Notes under the pieces: generated by a model
What the model saw: the letters and a program-made list of their open reading frames with translations, nothing else
What the model was told of the DNA's origin: nothing
Databases searched by the model: none
Assembly (NCBI RefSeq): GCF_021538615.1
Contig: NZ_JAJHIZ010000003.1
Span: 2,480,001-2,544,000 of the forward strand
Source: Niabella agricola
GTDB taxonomy: Bacteria > Bacteroidota > Bacteroidia > Chitinophagales > Chitinophagaceae
Direction of reading: 5' to 3'
DNA: 64,000 nt
Part shown: positions 44,373 through 53,424 of the stretch, one piece after another
How positions within the stretch are numbered: the first letter of the stretch is position 1
How the letters are laid out: every line of letters starts with the position of its first letter
Position numbers and translations under genes: made by a program

Positions 44373-45551
44373 TTAAATACTGCGCTGAATGCCCAGTTCC
44401 AGACCTCTTAACTCCGCCAATCCTCTCAATCGTCCAATAGCTGAATAACCCGGATAAGTGGTTTTCTTCAGGTCGTCCAGCATCTGATGCCCATGATCCG
44501 GACGCATATGAATGGATACACCCCTGCGGCGCATGGTCTTTACGATTTCCTTTACAACGGCATACATATCTACATCGCCATCAAGGTGGTCGGCCTCAAA
44601 AAAATTGCCGGACTCATCTCTTTTTGTGCTGCGCAAATGCAGGAAATGGATATGATCGCCCAGGCGCTCCACCATTCCGGCCAGGTCATTATCCGCACGC
44701 ACACCGTATGAACCGGTGCAAAAGCAAAGTCCATTGGCCGGAGACGGTGCGGCGTTAATGAGTTCCCGCGCATCGGCTTCCGTACTTACAATCCGGGGCA
44801 ATCCCAGGATGGGGAAGGGTGGGTCATCCGGGTGAATGGCCATTTTTAACCCTGCCGCTTCCGCTACCGGAACCACCTGCTGCAGAAAATAGAATAAATG
44901 TTGTTTTAATTTTTGTGCATCAATAGCTTCATAGGTCTTTAACGCCTTCAGGATTTCTTCTTCCGTAAAACGCTCCTCACTCCCGGGCAAACCCAACAGC
45001 GTGTTGCGGTACAGGGTTTCTTTATCTGCCTCACTTAATTTTTCGAGGCAGTTTTTTGCGCTTTCCAGCTCAGCGGCTGTATAATCGATTTCAGCTCCGG
45101 GGCGTTTCAGCAGGAATACATCAAACGCAATGAATGCGGCTTTTTCAAAACGGAGCGCTTTGCTTCCGTCTGCAACCGTATAGTTAATATCAGTGCGCAT
45201 CCAATCCAGTATCGGCATAAAGTTGTAAGTGACCACCTTTAACCCACAAGCTGCTACATTCCTGAGGCTTTGCTTATAGTTTTCGATATATTGCTCAAAA
45301 CTGCCGCTTTGTTTTTTTATGTCTTCATGTACCGGCAGACTTTCAATCACCTCCCAGGTGAGCCCGGCCATTTCTACTTCCTGCCTCCGCTTATTGATCT
45401 CATCAATCTCCCACACGGCTCCAACAGGTATGTGATGAAGGGCTGTAACCACGCCGGTACAACCGGATTGTTTTATATCACTTAAACTAACAGGATCATT
45501 GGGGCCATACCAGCGCATCGTATGGATCATGGCATTTTGCGTTTGTTTCAT
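44373..45551 (-). CDS. uxuA: Mannonate dehydratase
   Basis: The 392-residue TIM-barrel enzyme dehydrates D-mannonate to 2-keto-3-deoxygluconate in glucuronate breakdown. Recognisable family blocks are [20 protein letters not shown] at the N-terminus, [52 protein letters not shown] and [12 protein letters not shown] with metal-binding His residues. Length agrees with UxuA. It lies downstream of a LacI-type regulator in the same direction and close to pectate lyase and rhamnogalacturonan acetylesterase genes, which fits use of hexuronates from pectin. Confidence 0.96.
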   Translation of the reverse strand: MKQTQNAMIHTMRWYGPNDPVSLSDIKQSGCTGVVTALHHIPVGAVWEIDEINKRRQEVEMAGLTWEVIESLPVHEDIKKQSGSFEQYIENYKQSLRNVAACGLKVVTYNFMPILDWMRTDINYTVADGSKALRFEKAAFIAFDVFLLKRPGAEIDYTAAELESAKNCLEKLSEADKETLYRNTLLGLPGSEERFTEEEILKALKTYEAIDAQKLKQHLFYFLQQVVPVAEAAGLKMAIHPDDPPFPILGLPRIVSTEADARELINAAPSPANGLCFCTGSYGVRADNDLAGMVERLGDHIHFLHLRSTKRDESGNFFEADHLDGDVDMYAVVKEIVKTMRRRGVSIHMRPDHGHQMLDDLKKTTYPGYSAIGRLRGLAELRGLELGIQRSI

Positions 45552-45597
45552 GCTCTTTTATCGTTTAGAAATACTGATTCGCCCAAAAATAAGCGAT

Positions 45598-46635
45598 TTA
45601 TAAATGTGCAGGCGCACTACTTTTCCGGGTAATGATACGGGTTGACAGTACTTGTTTGGTAAAACGGGTCACGGGCCGCTTGCTTTCTATATCACCAAGC
45701 AGTAATTTGGCAGCCACACTACCCATTTCCACAGATGGCTGATAAATCACGGAGAGGGCCGGATCCAGCAATTCGGAGTTGTTAAAGTTCGAGAACCCCA
45801 TTAGCCCTATCTCTTCCGGGATCCGCACCTGTTTTTGTTTCAGAATGCGGAGCGTTTTTAAAGATAGCGTATCCGATAAAGTCAGTAATGCATCCGGCCG
45901 GTTCTCCATATCCAGCAATGAGGTGATCACTTTTTCAATCTCCCGGTCGTCTGAACCTCCGGCTGCACAAAACTGCACCCACTTTCCGTCCTGTTCCAGT
46001 CCCAGCTCTTCAAACGCCTTCATGCATCCTTCTATGCGCTCTTTGGATATGGAAAGATTTTTATTGTTAGCGATCAGCGCAATTTTTTTGTATCCATTCT
46101 TTGCCAGGTGGCGAACAGCGTCGTAAGCGCCGGTAAAATTATCAGCCGTTACTTTATGTGTTTCTATGTGTTCCGCTATACGGTCTATAAAAACAATTGG
46201 AACGCCCCGCTCAATCATTTCTTCAAACAGCGAATAATCGGTGGTACCTGCCGCCAGTGAAACAATGAGTCCATCGATCGACCGGGAAGTCAGGTCGTTT
46301 ACGATCATCTGCTCCCGCTCTGCCGAATCTTTACTTTGAGTAATAATTACATTATACCCTTTTTCATTGGCAACCGACTCGATACCGGCAATGACCTGGC
46401 TGAAATAGCTATTGGCAATATCTGAAACAATAACCCCGATCGACCGGGATTTACCCTTACGCAGGCTCAATGCAGCAAGATTGGGCCGGTATTTATTTTC
46501 ATCGGCATAATCCCGTACTTTCTTTTTTGTTTCCTCGCTGATTTCATAACTGTCACGCAATGCCCTTGAAACCGTGGAGGCAGATAGTCCAAGTGCCCTG
46601 GCGATGTCCTTTATTGTGATGGCATTGAGTTTCAT
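45598..46635 (-). CDS. LacI family transcriptional regulator
   Basis: The 345-residue repressor has the N-terminal helix-turn-helix ITIKDIARALGLSASTVSRA with hinge helix, and the periplasmic-binding-protein-like effector domain (RSIGVIVSDIANSYFSQVIA, DGLIVSLAAGT, VPIVFIDRIAE, IGLMGFSNFNNSELLDPALS). It lies between uxuA and the divergent pectate lyase gene. Its own upstream region contains two palindromes suitable as operators (46678-46699, 46754-46766). The effector is probably a hexuronate-pathway metabolite; this is inferred from neighbours. Confidence 0.94.
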   Translation of the reverse strand: MKLNAITIKDIARALGLSASTVSRALRDSYEISEETKKKVRDYADENKYRPNLAALSLRKGKSRSIGVIVSDIANSYFSQVIAGIESVANEKGYNVIITQSKDSAEREQMIVNDLTSRSIDGLIVSLAAGTTDYSLFEEMIERGVPIVFIDRIAEHIETHKVTADNFTGAYDAVRHLAKNGYKKIALIANNKNLSISKERIEGCMKAFEELGLEQDGKWVQFCAAGGSDDREIEKVITSLLDMENRPDALLTLSDTLSLKTLRILKQKQVRIPEEIGLMGFSNFNNSELLDPALSVIYQPSVEMGSVAAKLLLGDIESKRPVTRFTKQVLSTRIITRKSSAPAHL

Positions 46636-46677
46636 ATATCCATATCTTAAACGGTAAGCGAATATACTCTATTTATA

Positions 46678-46766
46678 CAATCGCTGCCGGCAACGATTGC
46701 GTAAATACCGGCCTACAGGGCAGATGATCAATTCGAAAATAATCCTACCTTGTAACCGTTACGGTT
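46678..46766. promoter_or_regulatory. Two palindromes, candidate LacI operators
   Basis: CAATCG at 46678-46683 and CGATTG at 46694-46699 flank a TGCCGGCA core in an almost perfect 22-bp palindrome. AACCGT-T-ACGGTT at 46754-46766 is a second, 13-bp perfect palindrome. Both lie between the LacI gene and the divergent pectate lyase gene. Confidence 0.5.
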
Positions 46767-46921
46767 GGCCCCGGCGCCCGGTGTTCCTGAGGCTCAGCAT
46801 CCGGAGCATTTGAGTCGATATATGAAAAAAGAGCTTTTTATACGCTGTATTAGGGACCGCCTGTATGATCATCGTTTCCCTTTGGTTTTTTTAACGCTGG
46901 TTCCCCAAAATTGTTGAGTAT

Positions 46922-48343
46922 ATGCATCGCCTGCTGACGCTTATTCTTTCTATCACTGTGTTCTATGGCTCCGCCCAGGAAACCGGCGTTTCAAACAGCG
47001 GGCGAGCCCTTGCTTTTCCGGGTGCGGAGGGCTTCGGAAAATATACCCGCGGCGGAAGGGGCGGCCGTGTGTATATCGTTACTCATTTAAATGATGAAGG
47101 CGAAGGAAGCTTTCGAAAAGCAGTAAGTTCAGATGAGCCCCGCATCATTGTATTCGGGGTTTCGGGCACCATCCACTTAAAAAGCAGACTGAATATAAAA
47201 GGCAACAAAACCATTGCGGGGCAAACAGCACCTGGTGGCGGCATTTGCCTGGCAGACCAGCCGGTTGTTTTGGCAGGCGATCATATCATCATCCGGTTCC
47301 TGCGCTTCCGGATGGGCGACCGCTATCAAAATAAGGGCATGGTGAACGGAGGCGGTGGCGACGACGCCTTTGGTGGGGCGGGTCGCAACAATATCATCAT
47401 CGACCACTGCAGCATGAGCTGGAGCACCGACGAAGTTTGCTCCGTTTACCGGGGCGACAGTACCACCCTGCAATGGAACATGCTGTTTGAGCCGCTTAAT
47501 TATTCCTATCACTTTGAAGAAGGCGATCGCGACTTTGAGCATCATGGCTACGGCGGTATTTGGGGTGGCGCGCATTTCAGTGCGCATCATAATCTTTTTG
47601 CCCACTGTAACAGCCGCAATCCGCGGTTCAATGGTGTGCGGCTGGGCGCTGTTTCGGAGCTGGCCGACTTTCAAAATAATGTAATCTACAACTGGGGTGG
47701 TAATAATATTTATGGTGGAGAGGGCGGATTTTATAATATTGTAAACAATTATTTCAAATACGGGCCTGCCACCAGGGCTTCCGTACGCTACCGGATTGTA
47801 AATCCCTATAAGGAAGAAAAAAAGCAGATTCCATTTGGGCAATACTATGTAACCGGAAACTATGTAGACGGGGCGCCGGATGTAACCGCTAACAACTATA
47901 AAGGTATTCATATGGGCAACAACGGAACGGAGGCGGATAAACAAAAAGCCATTGCAACCCGGCCCTTCCATGCTATTACGCTGCCGGTTCAATCTGCAGC
48001 GGAGGCCTATACCGCCGTACTGAACCAGACCGGAGCCATTTTACCGGAAAGAGATACGCTGGACCAACGCATCATTAACGACGTCAGGAACCGGACAGGA
48101 GCGCTTATTGATGTGCAGGGCCATTACCCACATGGCGCTCTTTATGAAGCAACCGTAACAGCCTGGCCCGTTCTAAAACAGGTGCCACCGCCGGTGGATA
48201 CCGACCTGGACGGTATACCGGACGACTGGGAAGAGGCGCATGCTTTGAATCCTAACAACAGGCAGGATGCTACTGCTTTTACACTGGATGCCCGTTATTC
48301 AAATATTGAAATATACATTAACAGTCTTGTAAACGATAGATGA
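46922..48343 (+). CDS. Secreted pectate lyase (PL1-like)
   Basis: The 473-residue protein has a signal peptide (1-18, ending GSAQ) and a right-handed parallel beta-helix. Family features are FPGAEGFGKYTRGGRGG, KTIAGQTAPGGGICLADQP, FRMGDRYQNKG, IIIDHCSMSWSTDE and HHNLFAHCNSRNPRF, typical of the PL1 pectate lyases of Bacteroidota. It cleaves polygalacturonate by beta-elimination. The C-terminus has a calcium-loop-like DTDLDGIPDDWEE near residue 434. It overlaps the acetylesterase start by four bases. Confidence 0.92.
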   Translation: MHRLLTLILSITVFYGSAQETGVSNSGRALAFPGAEGFGKYTRGGRGGRVYIVTHLNDEGEGSFRKAVSSDEPRIIVFGVSGTIHLKSRLNIKGNKTIAGQTAPGGGICLADQPVVLAGDHIIIRFLRFRMGDRYQNKGMVNGGGGDDAFGGAGRNNIIIDHCSMSWSTDEVCSVYRGDSTTLQWNMLFEPLNYSYHFEEGDRDFEHHGYGGIWGGAHFSAHHNLFAHCNSRNPRFNGVRLGAVSELADFQNNVIYNWGGNNIYGGEGGFYNIVNNYFKYGPATRASVRYRIVNPYKEEKKQIPFGQYYVTGNYVDGAPDVTANNYKGIHMGNNGTEADKQKAIATRPFHAITLPVQSAAEAYTAVLNQTGAILPERDTLDQRIINDVRNRTGALIDVQGHYPHGALYEATVTAWPVLKQVPPPVDTDLDGIPDDWEEAHALNPNNRQDATAFTLDARYSNIEIYINSLVNDR

Positions 48344-49092
48344 TGAAAAAAACCTGGACCGGTATTTTACTAGTGTTTCTTTCAGCCTTTGCACCAGTTG
48401 CTGAGAAAAAAACCAAGATCTTCCTGGCTGGCGATTCAACCATGGCTATAAAAGATCAGAAAGCCTTCCCGGAAACCGGATGGGGCATGCCGTTTGTTTA
48501 TTTTTGGGATACCTCCGTAATAGTGGTAAATAAGGCAAAAAACGGAAGAAGTACTTCTTCGTTCAAAAAAGAGGGCCTCTGGCAATCAATCATTGCGGAA
48601 GCAGGAGCCGGAGACTATGTATTGATCCAGTTTGGACATAACGATGAAGTGCCTACAAAAAAAACCTACACCCCCGAGCCGGAATTCAAAAGCAACCTGT
48701 TGCAGTTTATTAACGAAACAAGAAGTAAGGGCGCGGTTCCGGTGCTGATTACGCCTGTTGGCCGGAGAAAATTTGATACCGCCGGAATGGTAACCGAAAC
48801 ACATGCCGTTTATTCCGGTATTGTTAGAGAAGTGGCAAAAGTTGCGCACACCCCCTTCATTGATCTTGATCGGGAAAGCCAGCAATTATACCAGCAATTA
48901 GGCGAAGGTCCTTCGCGGTTGTTATTTATGCATCTTTTACCGGGTGAGCATCCGCATTACCCGGCGGGGAAAACAGATGATACACATTTTACAGAACTAG
49001 GGGCGCGGAAAGTTGCGGAACTGGTGTTGTTTGCCATCCGTAAACAACTACCCGAGCTGGCCCGCCACATTTATCAACCGGCTACTCCATAA
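48340..49092 (+). CDS. Rhamnogalacturonan acetylesterase (CE12-like SGNH hydrolase)
   Basis: The 250-residue SGNH hydrolase has a signal peptide, the nucleophile Ser33 in FLAGDSTMAIKDQ, the oxyanion residues GHNDE near Asn101, and the catalytic pair Asp213/His216 in DDTHF. This pattern is that of CE12 esterases that remove acetyl groups from rhamnogalacturonan. Two ATG codons at 48340 and 48343 overlap the pectate lyase stop, so translation is coupled. Together the two enzymes attack acetylated pectin outside the cytoplasm. Confidence 0.92.
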   Translation: MMKKTWTGILLVFLSAFAPVAEKKTKIFLAGDSTMAIKDQKAFPETGWGMPFVYFWDTSVIVVNKAKNGRSTSSFKKEGLWQSIIAEAGAGDYVLIQFGHNDEVPTKKTYTPEPEFKSNLLQFINETRSKGAVPVLITPVGRRKFDTAGMVTETHAVYSGIVREVAKVAHTPFIDLDRESQQLYQQLGEGPSRLLFMHLLPGEHPHYPAGKTDDTHFTELGARKVAELVLFAIRKQLPELARHIYQPATP

Positions 49093-49180
49093 GCCAGGTA
49101 GTTCATCTTTGCTATATTCATGGTAGTTGTAGTACCGCAATTTACATTGCTCAATAAAACGCAGGCGATAACCCAAAGGC

Positions 49181-51097
49181 TTATTCTCCTTTTTTTACCA
49201 ACACCATCCTCGACCGGTCGGCGGTATAGATCGTATCGTAAAAAGCCGCCATTTTTTTATAGTCCCCCGCGGGAAAACGGCCGCTGTTACGCTCATACCT
49301 GCGGGTCATCCAGATCGTATCTGCCTTTAACTCAAACCGGATCTCATACACACCAAAAGCATTTTCCACGCTTACCGATTTCGGCATGGATTCTACCATA
49401 TAGCCCTGCGGTATCCGGATCGAAACACTGTCTGCCGTTTTAAAACCATAGGGATATATGATTTCCTCTTTCCGCTGCTCTTCATCCGGAAGTTTGCGGT
49501 TATTGCCCGTTAATACATTTGGCGCAATAAACAGGCGCTTCCCCGTAATGGTTGCATAGTTCTTTGATACCAGCTGTACTTTTTCAGTGACAACCGGTAC
49601 CGCACTGCTCCCGGCTTCCCGGTAAGCAAATGCATTGATTTCGTAGTTGGGAAGCGAAAAATGATTGCGTAATCTTTTTTGCTGCTCTTCATCCGACAAC
49701 CCATACATTACACCATGGAGGTCGTCCTGCAGCAGTCCTGTGCAGCGGGTTACAACTGTTGCATCCAATGTACCGGTCGCATCCAGCCGGGCATCAATCA
49801 CCCGGAACTGTGTATTTTCCGCCTGACTATACGCGGGTGTTCTTACCAGCCTGCTGCCCGCATCGTCAATCAGCAAAGCCTCCCGGTCGCCGGTAAAGTT
49901 TCCCATATAACCGGGTGAAACGGTTTGGCTGGTACACTCCAGCCATATGGAATCCCGGGTGCCGGGTACGCAAACCACCACATGATTAAACTGATTGGAG
50001 GGGAAGTCACTTACAATATCTTTATCATCGGCTCCTGCGCTGATCAATACAGAATGTGCTTTGATACCTGCCTCTTTTAGCAGTGCCACCATATAATTCG
50101 ACAATGCTTTACAATCTCCATATTTTTTTTCGGCAACATAGGTGGCATCCAGCGGCTGCCATCCTCCGATGCCCAGCTGAATGCTGATATAACGCGCGTT
50201 TCGCTGCATATACCGGTACAGCGTATCAACCTTCTCCCGATCGTTTTTTAACCCTGCCGTCAGCTCTCGCACTTTTGTTTTTATACCCGCAGGCAATACA
50301 TCGCGTCCGGCATAAAGGGTGGTCATAAATTTTCCAAATTGCTGCCAGGTATCCATATTTCCTTTATACCCCCCGATCTCAAAATCAGACGGTGCCATCA
50401 GCACCCGGGTCACCAGCTGGTTCCATTCCGGGGCAAAGGGTTCCTCTTCCCGGGCGGGCACCGGGCCCAGTTGCCAGGAAAGAAGTTTTGTAGATTTCAG
50501 ATCCTTCACCTGCGGCATGCCCGTATAATGAAACATTTTATAACGCAGGTTATAGTCCCTGGGAGCTTCTACACTAAGCCGGCTGCTTTCTACTGCAATC
50601 TTTGGCCCGCTTTGTGGCATCCACTCCGGAAAATAAAACAGTCCGTTCAGCTCCATCACCATATCATATTCGATCGTATAGGGGTATTGTTTGTAATAAA
50701 AGTTATGATACTTGTACCGTCCGTCTGTGATCAGACTGGAGCCATCCGATCCGCTTTCATCCTGAATGTCTTTTTTCTTTACCGACCGCAGCTTCTTTCC
50801 TTCCGCATTATAAAGTGTGCCGGAAATATCGTCGATCAGCCGAAATTTATCATACCCTACAACCAGGGCAGCATATGCATCCGCTGCCTCATTGAGAATG
50901 GTATATACATAGTGCCGGCGGTAAATGGCTTTACCGGTATTCCGCACTTCTATGATGGTTTCATCAAGGCGCTTCACCAGGTCAGCTTTTTTTTGCAGGG
51001 CTTCCGGTATCGCACTTGCAGGATATTCGGCTTTTGCCCATACAGACAATACCATCGCTGTAAGCAAAACAAAAACCTTCTTAAAAAATTCCTTCAT
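49181..51097 (-). CDS. Exported DUF3857/transglutaminase-like protein
   Basis: This 638-residue protein has a signal peptide (1-23, ending WAKA), a DUF3857 domain at about 45-215, a transglutaminase-like core near 280-345 with the cysteine motif KYGDCKALSNYMVALLKEAG, and a C-terminal beta domain. The Cys of the catalytic triad is conserved. Such proteins are common in Bacteroidota operons and may process or bind peptides at the envelope; no activity is established. The start overlaps the stop of the upstream DUF3857 gene by one base (TAATG). Confidence 0.88.
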   Translation of the reverse strand: MKEFFKKVFVLLTAMVLSVWAKAEYPASAIPEALQKKADLVKRLDETIIEVRNTGKAIYRRHYVYTILNEAADAYAALVVGYDKFRLIDDISGTLYNAEGKKLRSVKKKDIQDESGSDGSSLITDGRYKYHNFYYKQYPYTIEYDMVMELNGLFYFPEWMPQSGPKIAVESSRLSVEAPRDYNLRYKMFHYTGMPQVKDLKSTKLLSWQLGPVPAREEEPFAPEWNQLVTRVLMAPSDFEIGGYKGNMDTWQQFGKFMTTLYAGRDVLPAGIKTKVRELTAGLKNDREKVDTLYRYMQRNARYISIQLGIGGWQPLDATYVAEKKYGDCKALSNYMVALLKEAGIKAHSVLISAGADDKDIVSDFPSNQFNHVVVCVPGTRDSIWLECTSQTVSPGYMGNFTGDREALLIDDAGSRLVRTPAYSQAENTQFRVIDARLDATGTLDATVVTRCTGLLQDDLHGVMYGLSDEEQQKRLRNHFSLPNYEINAFAYREAGSSAVPVVTEKVQLVSKNYATITGKRLFIAPNVLTGNNRKLPDEEQRKEEIIYPYGFKTADSVSIRIPQGYMVESMPKSVSVENAFGVYEIRFELKADTIWMTRRYERNSGRFPAGDYKKMAAFYDTIYTADRSRMVLVKKGE

Positions 51098-53118
51098 TAC
51101 TGTTTAATTTTTTTTAATACCACTTGCTCGCTGTGCTTTCTGGCAATATGTCCAAAAAAATCGCGCAAGGTCTGATAATCCTCCGCCTGAAAAACAGCCT
51201 TCCGGATGTCGATCTTACTCTGAAGCATCAGGCGCCCACCTGAGGAGCTGACAATATATTCGAACATGCCCTCGTTTTCGTTGAGCATCACCCTGGTTGA
51301 TTTGGGCAATTCTTCTACTTCATAGCCCTTTGGTAATTCCATGTTTAGCACAAAGATCTGATACATGGTAAACGGCATTTCTACCGGGTATTTCCGTTCG
51401 GCCGAGGTAAAGGGGTTGGTTTTTACCGCTTCCCCGAACATCGGGTTCAGATAAATCATATCTTCTCCGCCGGTGTCGAAGCTCATTTTATATCGCACGG
51501 TAACCGGATAGTCTAACTTTTTCAATGAATCGATCTGCGTATCAAAGAATTTCATCGGGAAGGAATAGGATTTTTCCGTCTCTTTAAAGTAGGCATCCAT
51601 ATCCTTGGTTGCCAGCTGATCCCTGATTTGGTACGATTCAAAATGCCCGACGGTGCTGCTGAAAGAACCTTCCATTCCTTTGCCATCTTCCTTGTTCATC
51701 AGGAACAGCAGTGTTGTTTTTTGTTCGCGTAATGAGTCCGCCTCAAAGTTTACATTCCTCGGTGCGGCGCTTACCACAAAACCCGGGCCGTTAAAACATT
51801 CAATTGGCAATCTTCCAAAGCCCAAACGGGGCCTTGTAGCGTCGAGGTAATAGGATTTTCCATCTACCCGGGCAGCACAGATAACATAATTATACCGATC
51901 CAGCAACGGATAAAACGGGTTGGCCCAGCCATGGCTCCGGGTACTTAATAATACGGGATCAGCTGTAATGGCCCGCTGTTTCAGCATAGCAATGAGCAGC
52001 ATATTGATTTCTGCGGCCGTTCCGCTTTTTTTCCTGTACACATCTTTTAGAGTGGTTTGCTCGGAAATATAAAACCCGTTTGACTGGGTGGTTGTAAAAT
52101 GATCCCTTACGTAGGTATACACTGCCTGTACCGCCTCCAGGTTGCCGGCTCCTGCAGGTACTATATCTTTTACCACATCTCCCAGCCAGTAATTGGGCCT
52201 TGTGATCTCCGCTCCAAAATTTTCATGTTTTAACAGCTGCTCGCTGGCGGTGGCCCAGTTGCCCATTATATCCTTGGGCGGCATATTTGGAAAACGGTAC
52301 TGCGAAAGCTGGAAGTCGATCTTTGAATTATGGTTGTGAAGCGAAGAAGTGAACGGCTCTTCTTTTAATGCCGGCACATCCGCTGCCGACCAGGTATTTT
52401 GCGTTTCATAGCCCGAAAGCGAATAGTGCTCCGTAGCCTGGGTTCCGCTCGATTCCGATACCGACCAGCTTTTAAAGACGTCCTTTTTCGTATTTTTCAG
52501 AGGCACGTACCCCTGCGACAAAAATACATACTGGAAGAATTCGGGAATATAAACAGTATATTGGGTAAACAGCCGCGGATATGCTCCTTGAAATTCCCAG
52601 GGCCGGAGATTGAATAAAAATTCCGATTCAATCGTATACGTATATTCCAAAATTGAGCCTTCCCTCAGATTGGGAAAAGTGAATTTCCGTGAAGTCCAGC
52701 GACGGCTCTGTTTTTCTTTAAAAATATTTGCCGCTTCCAGTCTGGTTTGCTGTACGGAGCCGTTTTCCAGGTTATAGGTAATCCCCTTTATGTCGGTCAG
52801 CTTTTCTTCCCCATCGGGAGAGACATACAGGTCGATGGACACATTACCGGCATCAAAGCCCTTCTTATCCAGGATTTTGATTCTTGTCGTACGTTTATGG
52901 ATCAGCGAAAACCACCCTTTATTATTGCCTTCGATCCGGGAACTGCCTACATCGGCCAGTACCACCGCACTGGTGTTGGAGTCTACTACAGGCGATCGAA
53001 GCGTAAAATCAGCGGCCGTAACCTTACCAAATTTAAGATTGGCCCCCTCCTGGGCATTGGCGATCTGGCATAAAAAGCATATCAAAAACAGCAGTACGGA
53101 AAATAACGTCGTTCTCAT
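51097..53118 (-). CDS. Exported DUF3857 protein with transglutaminase-like domain lacking the Cys
   Basis: Starting from the ATG at 53118 the protein has 673 residues, with a signal peptide ending ANAQ. It has the DUF3857 domain (about 60-260) and a transglutaminase-like core, in which the motif is KKSGTAAEINMLLIAMLKQR: the position of the catalytic Cys is occupied by Ala. It is therefore likely an inactive or binding version. A longer frame to 53244 lacks a signal peptide at its start. It is translationally coupled to the active-type paralogue downstream, suggesting they work together. Confidence 0.87.
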   Translation of the reverse strand: MRTTLFSVLLFLICFLCQIANAQEGANLKFGKVTAADFTLRSPVVDSNTSAVVLADVGSSRIEGNNKGWFSLIHKRTTRIKILDKKGFDAGNVSIDLYVSPDGEEKLTDIKGITYNLENGSVQQTRLEAANIFKEKQSRRWTSRKFTFPNLREGSILEYTYTIESEFLFNLRPWEFQGAYPRLFTQYTVYIPEFFQYVFLSQGYVPLKNTKKDVFKSWSVSESSGTQATEHYSLSGYETQNTWSAADVPALKEEPFTSSLHNHNSKIDFQLSQYRFPNMPPKDIMGNWATASEQLLKHENFGAEITRPNYWLGDVVKDIVPAGAGNLEAVQAVYTYVRDHFTTTQSNGFYISEQTTLKDVYRKKSGTAAEINMLLIAMLKQRAITADPVLLSTRSHGWANPFYPLLDRYNYVICAARVDGKSYYLDATRPRLGFGRLPIECFNGPGFVVSAAPRNVNFEADSLREQKTTLLFLMNKEDGKGMEGSFSSTVGHFESYQIRDQLATKDMDAYFKETEKSYSFPMKFFDTQIDSLKKLDYPVTVRYKMSFDTGGEDMIYLNPMFGEAVKTNPFTSAERKYPVEMPFTMYQIFVLNMELPKGYEVEELPKSTRVMLNENEGMFEYIVSSSGGRLMLQSKIDIRKAVFQAEDYQTLRDFFGHIARKHSEQVVLKKIKQ

Positions 53119-53374
53119 AATAGTTAAATACAGTAACAAATATATAGGCTCTGTTAAAACTGGAAAAATTTTTAACGGGATAAAACGATCGCCGGAGCGG
53201 CCGCGTGCATCAGGAGTGATCTCCTGACCGCTCATCCTCTGCAAAGAGTATTTTCAGTTTAAGTTATTTATATATTTGAAATTTCCCTGCTTCATTGCAG
53301 TTTGCCGGGCCATATTTTTTTGATAGGCCGGGCCGTTTTTGCCGCGCCGGGAAACAGCAAGGTCTAATCGGGCG

Positions 53375-53398
53375 CAAAAAAAACGGGGCAAAGCCCCG
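53375..53398 (-). terminator. Terminator of the acyl-CoA dehydrogenase transcript
   Basis: CGGGGC at 53384-53389 and GCCCCG at 53393-53398 form a stem with loop AAA. The plus-strand A-run 53376-53383 gives eight U residues after the stem on the minus strand. It is located 27 bases past the acyl-CoA dehydrogenase stop. Confidence 0.88.
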
Positions 53399-53424
53399 GT
53401 TTCTCAATGTTCATACGGAGGGTA

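Noticed and set aside
47177..47992. 271-codon minus-strand open frame opposite pectate lyase
   Set aside because: Antisense shadow of a clear secreted lyase; no family features.
50339..51175. 278-codon plus-strand open frame opposite the DUF3857 gene
   Set aside because: Antisense shadow of a gene with signal peptide and transglutaminase motif; composition is not protein-like.
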